Below, one piece after another: positions 1 through 5,115 of a stretch of 6,287 bases of DNA. Within the stretch, counting starts at the first letter, position 1, and each line of letters opens with the position of its first letter. The notes below the pieces were generated by a model. That model was not told the origin of the DNA. It did no database searches and worked only from the letters and a program-made list of their open reading frames with translations. The DNA comes from Candidatus Parcubacteria bacterium (GTDB taxonomy: Bacteria > Patescibacteriota > Minisyncoccia > Minisyncoccales > PEYH01). A program made the position numbers and the translations under genes. Location of the stretch: contig JAPLYH010000051.1 in assembly GCA_026395615.1 (NCBI GenBank), forward strand, positions 1-6,287. Direction: 5' to 3'.

Positions 1-358
1 CAGCAGGAGCGTCTTTGTATTTTTTAAAATAAGCAGAAAAAGCGCCAAAAATTATATCAGGTGGCATTTCGCCCTCTATCCCCTTTATATTTTTGTCTAT
101 GTGAGTTTTATAAATAATATCTTTCTGCAGATTACGGAAAGTAGCCCACAGATAAAGCCATTTCTCCGCATCAACAACTTTAAATCCCCTGCCTCCTGTT
201 TCAATACAGCCAGAATTACGAGGAACCTTTAAGGCATTAAAAACTGTGCTCAAAGAAAATTTGTATTTTTGAGCTAATTCTTTTTGGGTAAATTCAAATC
301 TTTTGTTTTCTATAGCCTGAAATAGAATTTCCCGCCAAATTATTTCTTTTTTGTTCAT
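1..358 (-). CDS. Winged-helix/HTH-type regulator, 5' part only (partial at left edge); possible antitoxin-like protein
   Basis: Reading from the ATG at 358-356, the frame stays open for 119 codons and leaves the window, so the C-terminal part is missing. The protein begins MNKKEIIWREILFQAIENKR. Residues about 22-50 (FTQKELAQKYKFSLSTVFNALKVPR) look like a helix-turn-helix with a recognition helix around SLSTVFNAL. GGRGFKVVDAEKWLYLW could be a wing followed by a helix. Further on comes MPPDIIFGAFSAYFKKY (about residues 98-114), whose function I do not know. The layout (short winged helix, then an unknown domain) recalls AbiEi-type antitoxins of type IV toxin-antitoxin systems. That link is inferred from general shape and from an operator-like repeat in the promoter, not from a recognised signature. 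If it is right, a nucleotidyltransferase toxin gene should follow beyond the left edge. This start is supported by the promoter about 40 bases upstream. There is no Shine-Dalgarno sequence. It is confidently coding, but the function is weakly supported. Confidence 0.75.
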   Translation of the reverse strand, partial: MNKKEIIWREILFQAIENKRFEFTQKELAQKYKFSLSTVFNALKVPRNSGCIETGGRGFKVVDAEKWLYLWATFRNLQKDIIYKTHIDKNIKGIEGEMPPDIIFGAFSAYFKKYKDAPA

Positions 359-366
359 CGTTTCTA
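359..366. promoter_or_regulatory. Third copy of the TAGAAACG half-site, touching the start codon
   Basis: On the minus strand TAGAAACG stands immediately before the ATG of the left-edge regulator. It is the same 8-mer that forms the arms of the inverted repeat at 387-412, in the same orientation as its downstream arm and 30 bases away, close to three helical turns. It may be an auxiliary repressor site. A single 8-mer in AT-rich DNA could also be coincidence. Confidence 0.4.
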
Positions 367-386
367 AAAAACAGTAAATTTTAAGC

Positions 387-412
387 TTCGTTTCTATAAT
401 AGTAGAAACGAA
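387..412. promoter_or_regulatory. Inverted-repeat operator over the -10 box of the left-edge regulator
   Basis: Perfect 10-base arms (387-396 TTCGTTTCTA and 403-412 TAGAAACGAA) flank a 6-base centre. The -10 hexamer of the regulator's promoter (396-401) lies in the centre and the end of one arm. A dimeric repressor bound here would block RNA polymerase. Because the gene just downstream encodes a DNA-binding protein, autorepression is the simplest reading. That is inference; the repeat itself is seen directly. Confidence 0.65.
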
Positions 413-424
413 AATAGCTGTCAA
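396..424 (-). promoter_or_regulatory. Sigma-70-type promoter of the left-edge regulator
   Basis: On the minus strand there is a perfect -35 TTGACA (424-419), a 17-base spacer, and the -10 hexamer TATTAT (401-396, five of six consensus bases). Transcription would start near 389, giving a leader of about 30 bases before the ATG at 358. The -35 box lies just downstream of the Nudix gene's stop codon, so the regulator is a separate transcription unit. Confidence 0.75.
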
Positions 425-441
425 GGGCTTGGTCGGCTATT

Positions 442-942
442 TCAGGCATATTCTTTTAGCATTTCCCAACTTATATGAAAAAATGGAGGCGTGTCAAATT
501 TACTGATTTCTTCTGGTTTAATCCATTTAAAATCAGTATGTTCATAATCTAATTTTATTTTTGGCTTTTCTTTCAACTCAACCAAAACAGGAAAACGCAA
601 CCATAATCTATGAACACTATCATCTTTTATTTTATACGACTGACCAAATTTAATATCTATAATATTATCTTCTATAATATTTGTTTCTTCTTTTAACTCT
701 TCCAAAACTTTTTCTCGAATCGGCTTAATTTCATCTAAATATCCTGCCACCACGCTCCATTTTCCTTTATAGGCATTTACTTTCTTGCTCCTTTTTAAAA
801 GCAAAATTTCGCCCTGATGGCGGACGAAAATAATCAAAACAGGGGCGCTGATGGAATTAGTATAATCAATTCTTCCATCGGGAAACTTTGGTAAGTCCAC
901 GCCTAATTTTTTAATAATTTCAAAAATATATTCTTCTTTCAT
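442..942 (-). CDS. Nudix hydrolase with a degenerate Nudix box
   Basis: The 166-residue protein has the Nudix fold pattern. A strand with ILLLKRS (46-52) is followed by GKWSVVAGYLDE (60-71) and the Nudix helix at 67-89. Against the consensus Gx5Ex7REUxEExGU, the glycine (G67) and the three metal-binding glutamates E82, E85 and E86 are present. The early Glu is Lys (K73), the Arg is Glu (E81) and the late Gly is Asn (N88). The C-terminal HTDFKWIKPEEI (135-146) is typical of the family. Such enzymes cleave nucleoside diphosphates linked to another group, for example damaged nucleotides, nucleotide sugars or dinucleotides. The substrate cannot be told from the sequence. The ATG lies in an ATGA overlap with the stop of the exonuclease III gene, so translation is probably coupled. 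It is the last gene of a three-gene operon. The fold is sure, the activity likely, the substrate unknown. Confidence 0.9.
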   Translation of the reverse strand: MKEEYIFEIIKKLGVDLPKFPDGRIDYTNSISAPVLIIFVRHQGEILLLKRSKKVNAYKGKWSVVAGYLDEIKPIREKVLEELKEETNIIEDNIIDIKFGQSYKIKDDSVHRLWLRFPVLVELKEKPKIKLDYEHTDFKWIKPEEISKFDTPPFFHISWEMLKEYA

Positions 943-1697
943 ATAGAAATATCAATTCCAATTGGGCAATGGTCAGAACCCAGAACTCTATCAAGGATAA
1001 ACGCGTGTTTAACTTTTTTGACCAATGGCTTGGAAACAAAACAATAATCTATTCTCCAGCCAAGATTGCGCTCACGAGCTTTAGCAAAATTTGACCACCA
1101 AGTATAATGCCCTGTTGTTTTATCAAATTTTCTGAAAGTATCTATAAATCCAAGCTTAATAATCTTGTCAATTTGCTGTCTTTCTTTCGGAGTGAACATA
1201 ATATTATTTTTATTATCTTTCGGTCGAGCTAAGTCAATCTCCTGGTGAGCTATATTAAAATCGCCTACCAAAACTATTTTTTTATTCTTGAGTTTTTTTA
1301 GATATTTAAAAATATGACTATATACTTCCAATTTGTAGTCCAGATTTTCTTTTTGTCTTCCTCCATGGGGTAAATAAAAATTGATTAGTGTAAATTCTGG
1401 AAAATCTAATCGAGTCATTCTCGCCTCTTTATCAAATCTGTCTAAACCAATAATGATTGCTTCTTTAATTGGCTTCTGTTTTGTATAAATTGCTGTTCCG
1501 CTATAGCCGGGCTTCTTAGCTGGATTCAAAAAAAGATTATAACCGCTAATTTCTTTTAAAGCTTCTGGCAGTTCATTTTTCTGCGACCTAACTTCCTGCA
1601 GACAAACTATATCCGGCTTTGCGTCTTTGAACCAATTTAAAAAACCTTTTTTATAGCTCGCCCTTAAACCATTAACATTCCAAGAAAAAATCTTCAT
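939..1697 (-). CDS. xth: Exodeoxyribonuclease III (AP endonuclease, Exo III/APE1 family)
   Basis: This 252-residue protein is full length for the family and is a cytoplasmic base-excision repair enzyme. It cuts the backbone 5' of abasic sites and has 3'-5' exonuclease and 3'-phosphatase activity on duplex DNA. The family's catalytic set is visible in order: SWNVNGLRA with N7, LQEV with the metal ligand E35, NFYLPHGG with Y108, GDFNIAH with D146 and N148, GHYTWWS (196-202), WRIDYCFVS with D217, and the C-terminal GSDHCPIG with D242 and H243. Nothing essential appears to be missing. The start (MKIFSWNVNG) is the normal N-terminus of the family. Its ATG overlaps the stop of the upstream membrane-protein gene as ATGA, and its own stop overlaps the Nudix start in the same way. 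No Shine-Dalgarno precedes it, so it may depend on re-initiation after the upstream gene. A palindrome ends 10 bases before its start. Confidence 0.97.
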   Translation of the reverse strand: MKIFSWNVNGLRASYKKGFLNWFKDAKPDIVCLQEVRSQKNELPEALKEISGYNLFLNPAKKPGYSGTAIYTKQKPIKEAIIIGLDRFDKEARMTRLDFPEFTLINFYLPHGGRQKENLDYKLEVYSHIFKYLKKLKNKKIVLVGDFNIAHQEIDLARPKDNKNNIMFTPKERQQIDKIIKLGFIDTFRKFDKTTGHYTWWSNFAKARERNLGWRIDYCFVSKPLVKKVKHAFILDRVLGSDHCPIGIDISI

Positions 1698-2098
1698 TTC
1701 AATTCACTGTTGGGGTCAGACCCCAACAATTTTTTAATCTGCTTTTTCACATTCCTCATTTCTAATTCTCTTTGGACAATCATCTGATACCATGACTCAA
1801 GTTCAGCAGCCCTTGTCTGAAGCACATCCCTGCTTTTCTGGAATTCCATTGCTTGTTCCTCTAATTCATCTCTACTTTTCTTTAATTGTTCTGTTTTCTC
1901 TCGCACTTTTCTTTTTAAAATTTCTTCTTTCTTTGATTCTTGAACAGAGTGCTTTATTAAGAAAAAACCGATGAAACAATACAGTAACAAAATAATAATA
2001 CTGACAATTATTGCTGTGTCATTTTCAGCTGCAAAAATCTGGATAAAAGAAATAACCGCCATTCCAGAAACCAAAATAATAGTTAAAATAGTTCTCAT
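1694..2098 (-). CDS. Small membrane protein with two TM segments and a long coiled coil, function unknown
   Basis: I do not recognise a family for this 134-residue protein. Two hydrophobic segments (about 2-24 and 28-50) form a helical hairpin in the membrane. A highly charged region at about 52-125, rich in Lys, Glu, Arg and Gln (for example REKTEQLKKSRDELEEQAMEF), has the heptad character of a coiled coil and is probably cytoplasmic. An SRD motif occurs twice (KKSRDELEEQ and QKSRDVLQTR), about 15 residues apart, which suggests an internal repeat. The last residues (GSDPNSELK) are encoded by, or next to, a GC-rich palindrome, so this tail may be an acquired extension. It heads a three-gene operon with exonuclease III and the Nudix hydrolase, joined by 4-base ATGA overlaps. 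Its own promoter is plausible upstream. It could be a scaffold or a stress-sensing membrane protein, but nothing in the sequence decides this. Confidence 0.8.
   Translation of the reverse strand: MRTILTIILVSGMAVISFIQIFAAENDTAIIVSIIILLLYCFIGFFLIKHSVQESKKEEILKRKVREKTEQLKKSRDELEEQAMEFQKSRDVLQTRAAELESWYQMIVQRELEMRNVKKQIKKLLGSDPNSELK
1708..1728. repeat. 21-base perfect GC-rich palindrome (REP-like) in the 3' end of a gene
   Basis: Arms of 10 bases (TGTTGGGGTC and GACCCCAACA) flank a single central base. In the minus-strand mRNA this folds as an 8-9 bp stem with a 3-5 base loop. It lies in frame inside the last codons of the coiled-coil protein gene and ends 10 bases upstream of the exonuclease III start codon. 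Its GC content stands out from the AT-rich surroundings. It looks like a dispersed REP-type palindrome, but only one perfect copy is in the window, so the repeat status is inferred. Confidence 0.6.
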
Positions 2099-2112
2099 AA
2101 ACTAATTTATTT

Positions 2113-2140
2113 ATTATATTATTTTACCAAAAAATAGCAA
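2113..2140 (-). promoter_or_regulatory. Probable promoter of the coiled-coil protein-xth-Nudix operon
   Basis: On the minus strand a perfect -10 TATAAT (2118-2113) follows a partial -35 TTGCTA (2140-2135, four of six consensus bases) after a 16-base spacer. Transcription would begin near 2106, only about 8 bases before the ATG at 2098. The region is very AT-rich, so -10-like hexamers can arise by chance. The position at the head of the operon supports it. Confidence 0.45.
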
Positions 2141-2158
2141 AACCGCCTATCTTGAAAC

Positions 2159-2192
2159 AAAAAACGGCGAGATGCAATCACCCCAACCGTCT
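2159..2192 (-). terminator. Weak candidate terminator after ychF
   Basis: On the minus strand AGACGG can pair with CCGTTT (six pairs, one of them G-U) across a 19-base loop. The 3' arm runs straight into a T-run (2164-2159). It starts about 30 bases after the ychF stop. The stem is short and the loop long, so efficiency is doubtful. It is the best candidate in the 125-base gap at 2099-2223, which otherwise holds only the downstream operon's promoter. Confidence 0.35.
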
Positions 2193-2223
2193 CAAATAAG
2201 TGTTAGCCCGACCCTAATAATTT

Positions 2224-3297
2224 CTACGCATCAGATTTAATTTCAATAACATCTCCATCTTGAACAATATATTCTTTTCCTTCTGTGCGAAGCAATCCCT
2301 TTTCCCTCGCCCCAGAAAAACCATTACAATCAAGCAGTTCTTTCCAATTAATAACCATCGCCTTGATAAAATGGGTTTCAAAATCAGTATGAATAGCTCC
2401 TCCTGCTTGGGGCGCCACAGAACCTCTTTTAAGTGTCCACCCGCGCGTTTCATCAGGCCCTGTTGTAAAAAACGAAATCAAATCAAGAAGCTTATAACAC
2501 TCTCTTATTAATAAATCTAATTGAGTTTCTACTGGCAATCCAAATGACACTCTTTGTTCTGTATCAAAATCTGCTGCTTCAAGCTCAGTTAAAACATCAA
2601 CTATTAAAAACGGCCAATTATTCTGTTCAAATGCTTTTACTGCTTCTACTGATACCTCACCATCTGTGCCGTTAAGCAAGAAAAATCTTTTTTTCATACT
2701 TAATAATTGATAACTATTAAGCATTTTTCTTTCCTCGTCGCTCCATTGTGTTTCTGTCAAAATTCCACCTTGATGTAATATTTTTTGAGCTTTCAAAATT
2801 GTGGACATTTCGCTTTCAAGATTCTTATCTTTTGCCTTGGCTTTTAATTCTTTTCCCAACGATTCAACTCTTTTGTCTATTGTTTCCAAGTCCTTAAGAA
2901 TCATTTCCATATCTAAAATCTCTTTATCTTCTAAAACATCTATTTTTGACCTGGTGTTGATAATATCTTCCTTGCTAAAACAGCGAAGAACATAAACAAT
3001 TGCATCAACTTCTCTGATGTTCGCTAAAAATTTATTGCCCAAACCTTCTCCCTGGCTCGCGCCTTTTACAAGCCCGGCAATATCAACAAACTCTACTGTG
3101 GTGTAAATTTTTTTGACAGACAAGGTTAGTTCCGCCAATTTATCTATCCTTTCATCCGGCACAGCAACAACGCCAATATTTGGATCTATTGTGCAAAAAG
3201 GATAATTGGCTCGGTCCACCTCTTTTTTAGTTATGGCTTGGAATAATGTTGACTTGCCAACATTGGGCAACCCGACAATCCCTATACTTAAAGACAT
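2224..3297 (-). CDS. ychF: YchF/OLA1-family P-loop ATPase with atypical nucleotide-site residues
   Basis: At 357 residues the protein is close to the usual length of this ribosome-associated, translation- and stress-linked Obg-type P-loop NTPase. Seen in order are Walker A GLPNVGKST (9-17), the switch region with NYPFCTIDPN (31-40, including C35), DIAGLVKGA (72-80) with a hydrophobic residue after the DxxG, GEGLGNKFLANIRE (83-96), a coiled-coil insert (about 128-200), and a C-terminal TGS domain (about 275-355) ending GKEYIVQDGDVIEI. Two positions differ from the E. coli protein. The base-recognition motif, NxxE in YchF, reads NGTD (209-212). The position of the ATPase-critical H114 is Asn here (DIINT, N114). 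The protein therefore belongs to the family, but its nucleotide preference and hydrolysis rate may differ. It starts 33 bases after the fic stop and may be partly co-transcribed with it. The family assignment is firm. Confidence 0.97.
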   Translation of the reverse strand: MSLSIGIVGLPNVGKSTLFQAITKKEVDRANYPFCTIDPNIGVVAVPDERIDKLAELTLSVKKIYTTVEFVDIAGLVKGASQGEGLGNKFLANIREVDAIVYVLRCFSKEDIINTRSKIDVLEDKEILDMEMILKDLETIDKRVESLGKELKAKAKDKNLESEMSTILKAQKILHQGGILTETQWSDEERKMLNSYQLLSMKKRFFLLNGTDGEVSVEAVKAFEQNNWPFLIVDVLTELEAADFDTEQRVSFGLPVETQLDLLIRECYKLLDLISFFTTGPDETRGWTLKRGSVAPQAGGAIHTDFETHFIKAMVINWKELLDCNGFSGAREKGLLRTEGKEYIVQDGDVIEIKSDA

Positions 3298-3321
3298 TGT
3301 ATTTAAAAATTTCTTATATAA

Positions 3322-3327
3322 ATTATA
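3322..3327 (-). promoter_or_regulatory. Possible -10 box for ychF
   Basis: A perfect TATAAT on the minus strand lies 24 bases before the ychF ATG, in the 33-base gap after fic. No -35 box is recognisable at the proper distance (TTATAG at 3350-3345 is the closest). It could be an extended or weak promoter, or chance in AT-rich DNA. No terminator separates fic from ychF, so read-through is also possible. Confidence 0.3.
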
Positions 3328-3330
3328 TTT

Positions 3331-4260
3331 TTACCCGATTCTTTCTATAATCTTTATGCCCTCTATAACGGCATCACAGATAAAATCCTCTAACGGTAAA
3401 AAATCCTCTTGGAGTTGTCCCTTCCTAAGACAAGAATTATAAAAGCGCTTTTTCTCCTGCTTTACAATAGCCGGCGGAAAATTATTACTCAATAACATTG
3501 CCGTCATAATTAATCTTCCTATCCTGCCATTTCCGTCAGAAAATGGATGAATCTGTTCAAAACGACTATGTATTTTAGCTACTTTAGATATGATATCACT
3601 ATCTTTTCCATTGATATTTTTGATTAATTCCTTAATTAATTGAGGAACTTTTAAATAATTAACTGTTGGCACATATGCTCCGACAATCCGCACCGCGTGA
3701 CCACGATACGAACCCGCATCGCTTTTTATGCCATTCATTAAATTACTATGAAGTTTTAAAATCAGGGCCTCATCTATTTTGTACGAGGATTGAGAAAAAT
3801 AATTAAGCATAAAGCGTAACGCAGATTGATGATTCTTAACCTCTAAATGCTCAATAACATTCCTATTCGGTAGAGTAATATTATCAAATAAAATTGCTCC
3901 TGTTTCATCTTCGGTCAAGGTGCTGCCCTCTATTCTGTTCGTATTGTAAGTCAGGGAAAGTAAAAACTGATCATAAATATCGGGATTATTCATAATTATT
4001 GCCAAAATGCTTTTATGCGCTTTAGATTTATTCCGTATGATTTCTTTTTTCGCTTCTAACGGTTCATCGGGCACATTTCTCTGGCCAGTGTATTTAAAAT
4101 ATAGATTGTTTATATTTTTCTCTGCTGCTTTCCTTGGCGCTGATATGTTATTTATCCATCTATTAAAGGAAACAAAAGACACTCCAAGTTCTTTAGCCAT
4201 TTTTTCTTGGGTTAATCCGGAAAGTCCTTTAATAATTTTTAATTTATCAACAATAGTCAT
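3331..4260 (-). CDS. HTH-Fic protein: class II Fic-domain AMPylator/regulator with N-terminal DNA-binding domain
   Basis: The protein has 309 residues. Residues about 1-57 form an XRE-like helix-turn-helix (LTQEKMAKELGVSFVSFNRWIN, with turn and recognition helix at about 17-37). An N-terminal Fic segment carries the inhibitory motif (S/T)xxxE(G/N) as TNRIEG (T107 to G112), which places it in class II, where the inhibitory helix precedes the core. The Fic core (about 165-275) contains the canonical HPFSDGNGRIGR (238-249), with catalytic H238, the D242-G-N anion-binding loop and R249. Fic proteins usually transfer AMP from ATP to a hydroxyl side chain of a target. E111 would hold this protein inactive until released. 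The intact motif predicts an active, self-inhibited enzyme. The HTH and the palindromes over its promoter suggest that it represses its own gene. The target is unknown. No small FicA-type antitoxin gene is next to it, as expected for class II. The start is fixed by the promoter lying only a few bases upstream. Confidence 0.93.
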   Translation of the reverse strand: MTIVDKLKIIKGLSGLTQEKMAKELGVSFVSFNRWINNISAPRKAAEKNINNLYFKYTGQRNVPDEPLEAKKEIIRNKSKAHKSILAIIMNNPDIYDQFLLSLTYNTNRIEGSTLTEDETGAILFDNITLPNRNVIEHLEVKNHQSALRFMLNYFSQSSYKIDEALILKLHSNLMNGIKSDAGSYRGHAVRIVGAYVPTVNYLKVPQLIKELIKNINGKDSDIISKVAKIHSRFEQIHPFSDGNGRIGRLIMTAMLLSNNFPPAIVKQEKKRFYNSCLRKGQLQEDFLPLEDFICDAVIEGIKIIERIG

Positions 4261-4268
4261 ATAGCGCC

Positions 4269-4297
4269 ATATTATATAACTTTATAAAGTTTGTCAA
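4269..4297 (-). promoter_or_regulatory. Promoter of the HTH-fic gene, near-leaderless transcript predicted
   Basis: On the minus strand a perfect -35 TTGACA (4297-4292) is followed either by TATAAT (4276-4271) after 15 bases or by the overlapping TAATAT (4274-4269) after the ideal 17. Transcription would start at about 4262-4264, leaving at most a few bases before the ATG at 4260. No ribosome binding site could fit in that leader. Confidence 0.7.
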
Positions 4298-4322
4298 ATA
4301 AGCAACCTTTATAAAGTTATAT
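4274..4322. promoter_or_regulatory. Paired palindromic operator around the fic -35 box
   Basis: Site 1 (4278-4291) is a perfect 14-base palindrome, AACTTTATAAAGTT, that fills most of the promoter spacer. Site 2 has the same 10-base core, CTTTATAAAG (4307-4316). The two also form one large inverted repeat with perfect 16-base arms (4274-4289 and 4307-4322). Their centres are 27 bases apart, and the -35 TTGACA lies between them. A repressor on both sites would shut the promoter. The likely ligand is the HTH domain of the Fic protein, which is inference. Confidence 0.7.
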
Positions 4323-4329
4323 TCTGAAA

Positions 4330-4352
4330 ACAAAAATCGCCGCATAGCGACC
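4330..4352 (-). terminator. Rho-independent terminator of the ABC transporter operon
   Basis: On the minus strand GTCGC and GCGAT pair around a 6-base loop (TATGCG): four Watson-Crick pairs plus G-U pairs at the base, followed directly by a T-run (4336-4332) and more T-rich sequence. It begins about 12 bases after the permease stop. The stem is short but compact and well placed between the exporter genes and the separately promoted fic gene. Confidence 0.55.
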
Positions 4353-4362
4353 ATTTTCAAAA

Positions 4363-5109
4363 CTAAACTTCTATTTTTGAAAAAAGATACGCTCCCAATA
4401 CTAATATCAAACCAGTCAGGATGCTTAGAATTATAAGGTCGGTAGACATTCCAAAATGAGCGCTATTTATAAGCGAACCGCGCAATCCGTCAACCCCATA
4501 AGAAAGCGGGTTAAGGCTCGCGATAATGCTTAATGTTTTCGGCAATCCCTCTAATGGGAATAATGCTCCAGAAAGAAAGAACAGCGGCATTACTAAAAAA
4601 TTCATAATAAGCTGGAATCCTTGCATATCTTTTAAAATAGATGCAATTGCCGTTCCTATTCCGGTAAAAAGCAAAGCTATGAGAAAGATAAAAATTAACG
4701 CCACCGGAAGAAGAAGTACATTTTGAAATCTAAAACCTAAAAGGAAGGAAAGAGCTAAAACCATAATTCCCTGAAAAGAAGCTACTGTAGCTCCGCCCAA
4801 TGTTCTTCCAATCATAATTTTTAAACGAGAAGTAGGCGCAACTAATGTTTCTTTTAAAAAACCAAATTGTCTGTCCCAGATAATCTCTATGCCGGAAAAA
4901 AGCGCAGTGAAAATTATTCCCATAGCAATAATGCCAGGAGCTAAAAATTGAATATAATTGCCTCCACCTGCTTTCTGATAAATCGGATTCATGCCAAAAC
5001 CTAAAGAAAAAAAAAAAAGAATCGGTTGGCCCAATGAGCCGATGATTCTCGCTTTAGAGCGAAAGTATCTTTTTAATTGTCTAAGCCAAAGAATATATAT
5101 CGTCTGCAT
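4363..5109 (-). CDS. ABC-2 type exporter permease (DrrB-like)
   Basis: The 248-residue membrane protein is the usual size of the DrrB/ABC-2 group, with a cytoplasmic N-terminal start (LWLRQLKRYFRSKARI) and six hydrophobic segments at about 22-40, 56-77, 103-125, 130-155, 163-185 and 222-245. Family hallmarks are LAPGIIAMG (56-64), the cytoplasmic loop DRQFGFLKETLVAPTSR (79-95), the LSGALFPLEGLP region in the second half, and the following NPLSYGVDGLR. It forms the membrane channel, most likely as a homodimer, for the ATPase encoded just upstream; the gap between the two genes is 6 bases. Relatives export drugs, lipids or glycolipids, and the substrate here cannot be told. Only a weak GAG stands 10 bases before the ATG, so translation probably depends on coupling to the ATPase gene. 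Confidence 0.93.
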   Translation of the reverse strand: MQTIYILWLRQLKRYFRSKARIIGSLGQPILFFFSLGFGMNPIYQKAGGGNYIQFLAPGIIAMGIIFTALFSGIEIIWDRQFGFLKETLVAPTSRLKIMIGRTLGGATVASFQGIMVLALSFLLGFRFQNVLLLPVALIFIFLIALLFTGIGTAIASILKDMQGFQLIMNFLVMPLFFLSGALFPLEGLPKTLSIIASLNPLSYGVDGLRGSLINSAHFGMSTDLIILSILTGLILVLGAYLFSKIEV

Positions 5110-5115
5110 ATTTTT

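Noticed and set aside
412..442. 7-bp stem (AAATAGC/GCTATTT) after the Nudix gene as a terminator
   Set aside because: The stem is AT-rich with a 17-base loop, overlaps the stop codon and contains the next gene's -35 box. It is too weak to call.
939..942. UGA recoding (as in Gracilibacteria or mycoplasmas)
   Set aside because: TGA ends three genes exactly at ATGA junctions and no in-frame TGA is needed inside any conserved protein.
1792..1974. Plus-strand open frames here and at 2260-2511, 2801-2995, 3206-3442, 4007-4264, 4526-4726, 5397-5585 and 5702-5929
   Set aside because: Each lies opposite a well-supported minus-strand gene, apart from short end overhangs, and encodes low-complexity sequence with no recognisable domain.
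2203..2217. TTAG...CTAA inverted repeat and a GGTTGGGGT stretch nearby, as a second REP-like copy
   Set aside because: Only a 4-base stem, and the resemblance to the palindrome at 1708-1728 is limited to a short G-run.
2214..2453. Minus-strand 79-codon frame overlapping the 3' end of ychF
   Set aside because: It is an out-of-frame shadow of the conserved TGS-domain coding region.
3331..4260. A separate small antitoxin gene for the Fic protein
   Set aside because: No small gene lies beside it, and the inhibitory motif TNRIEG is inside the protein itself (class II).
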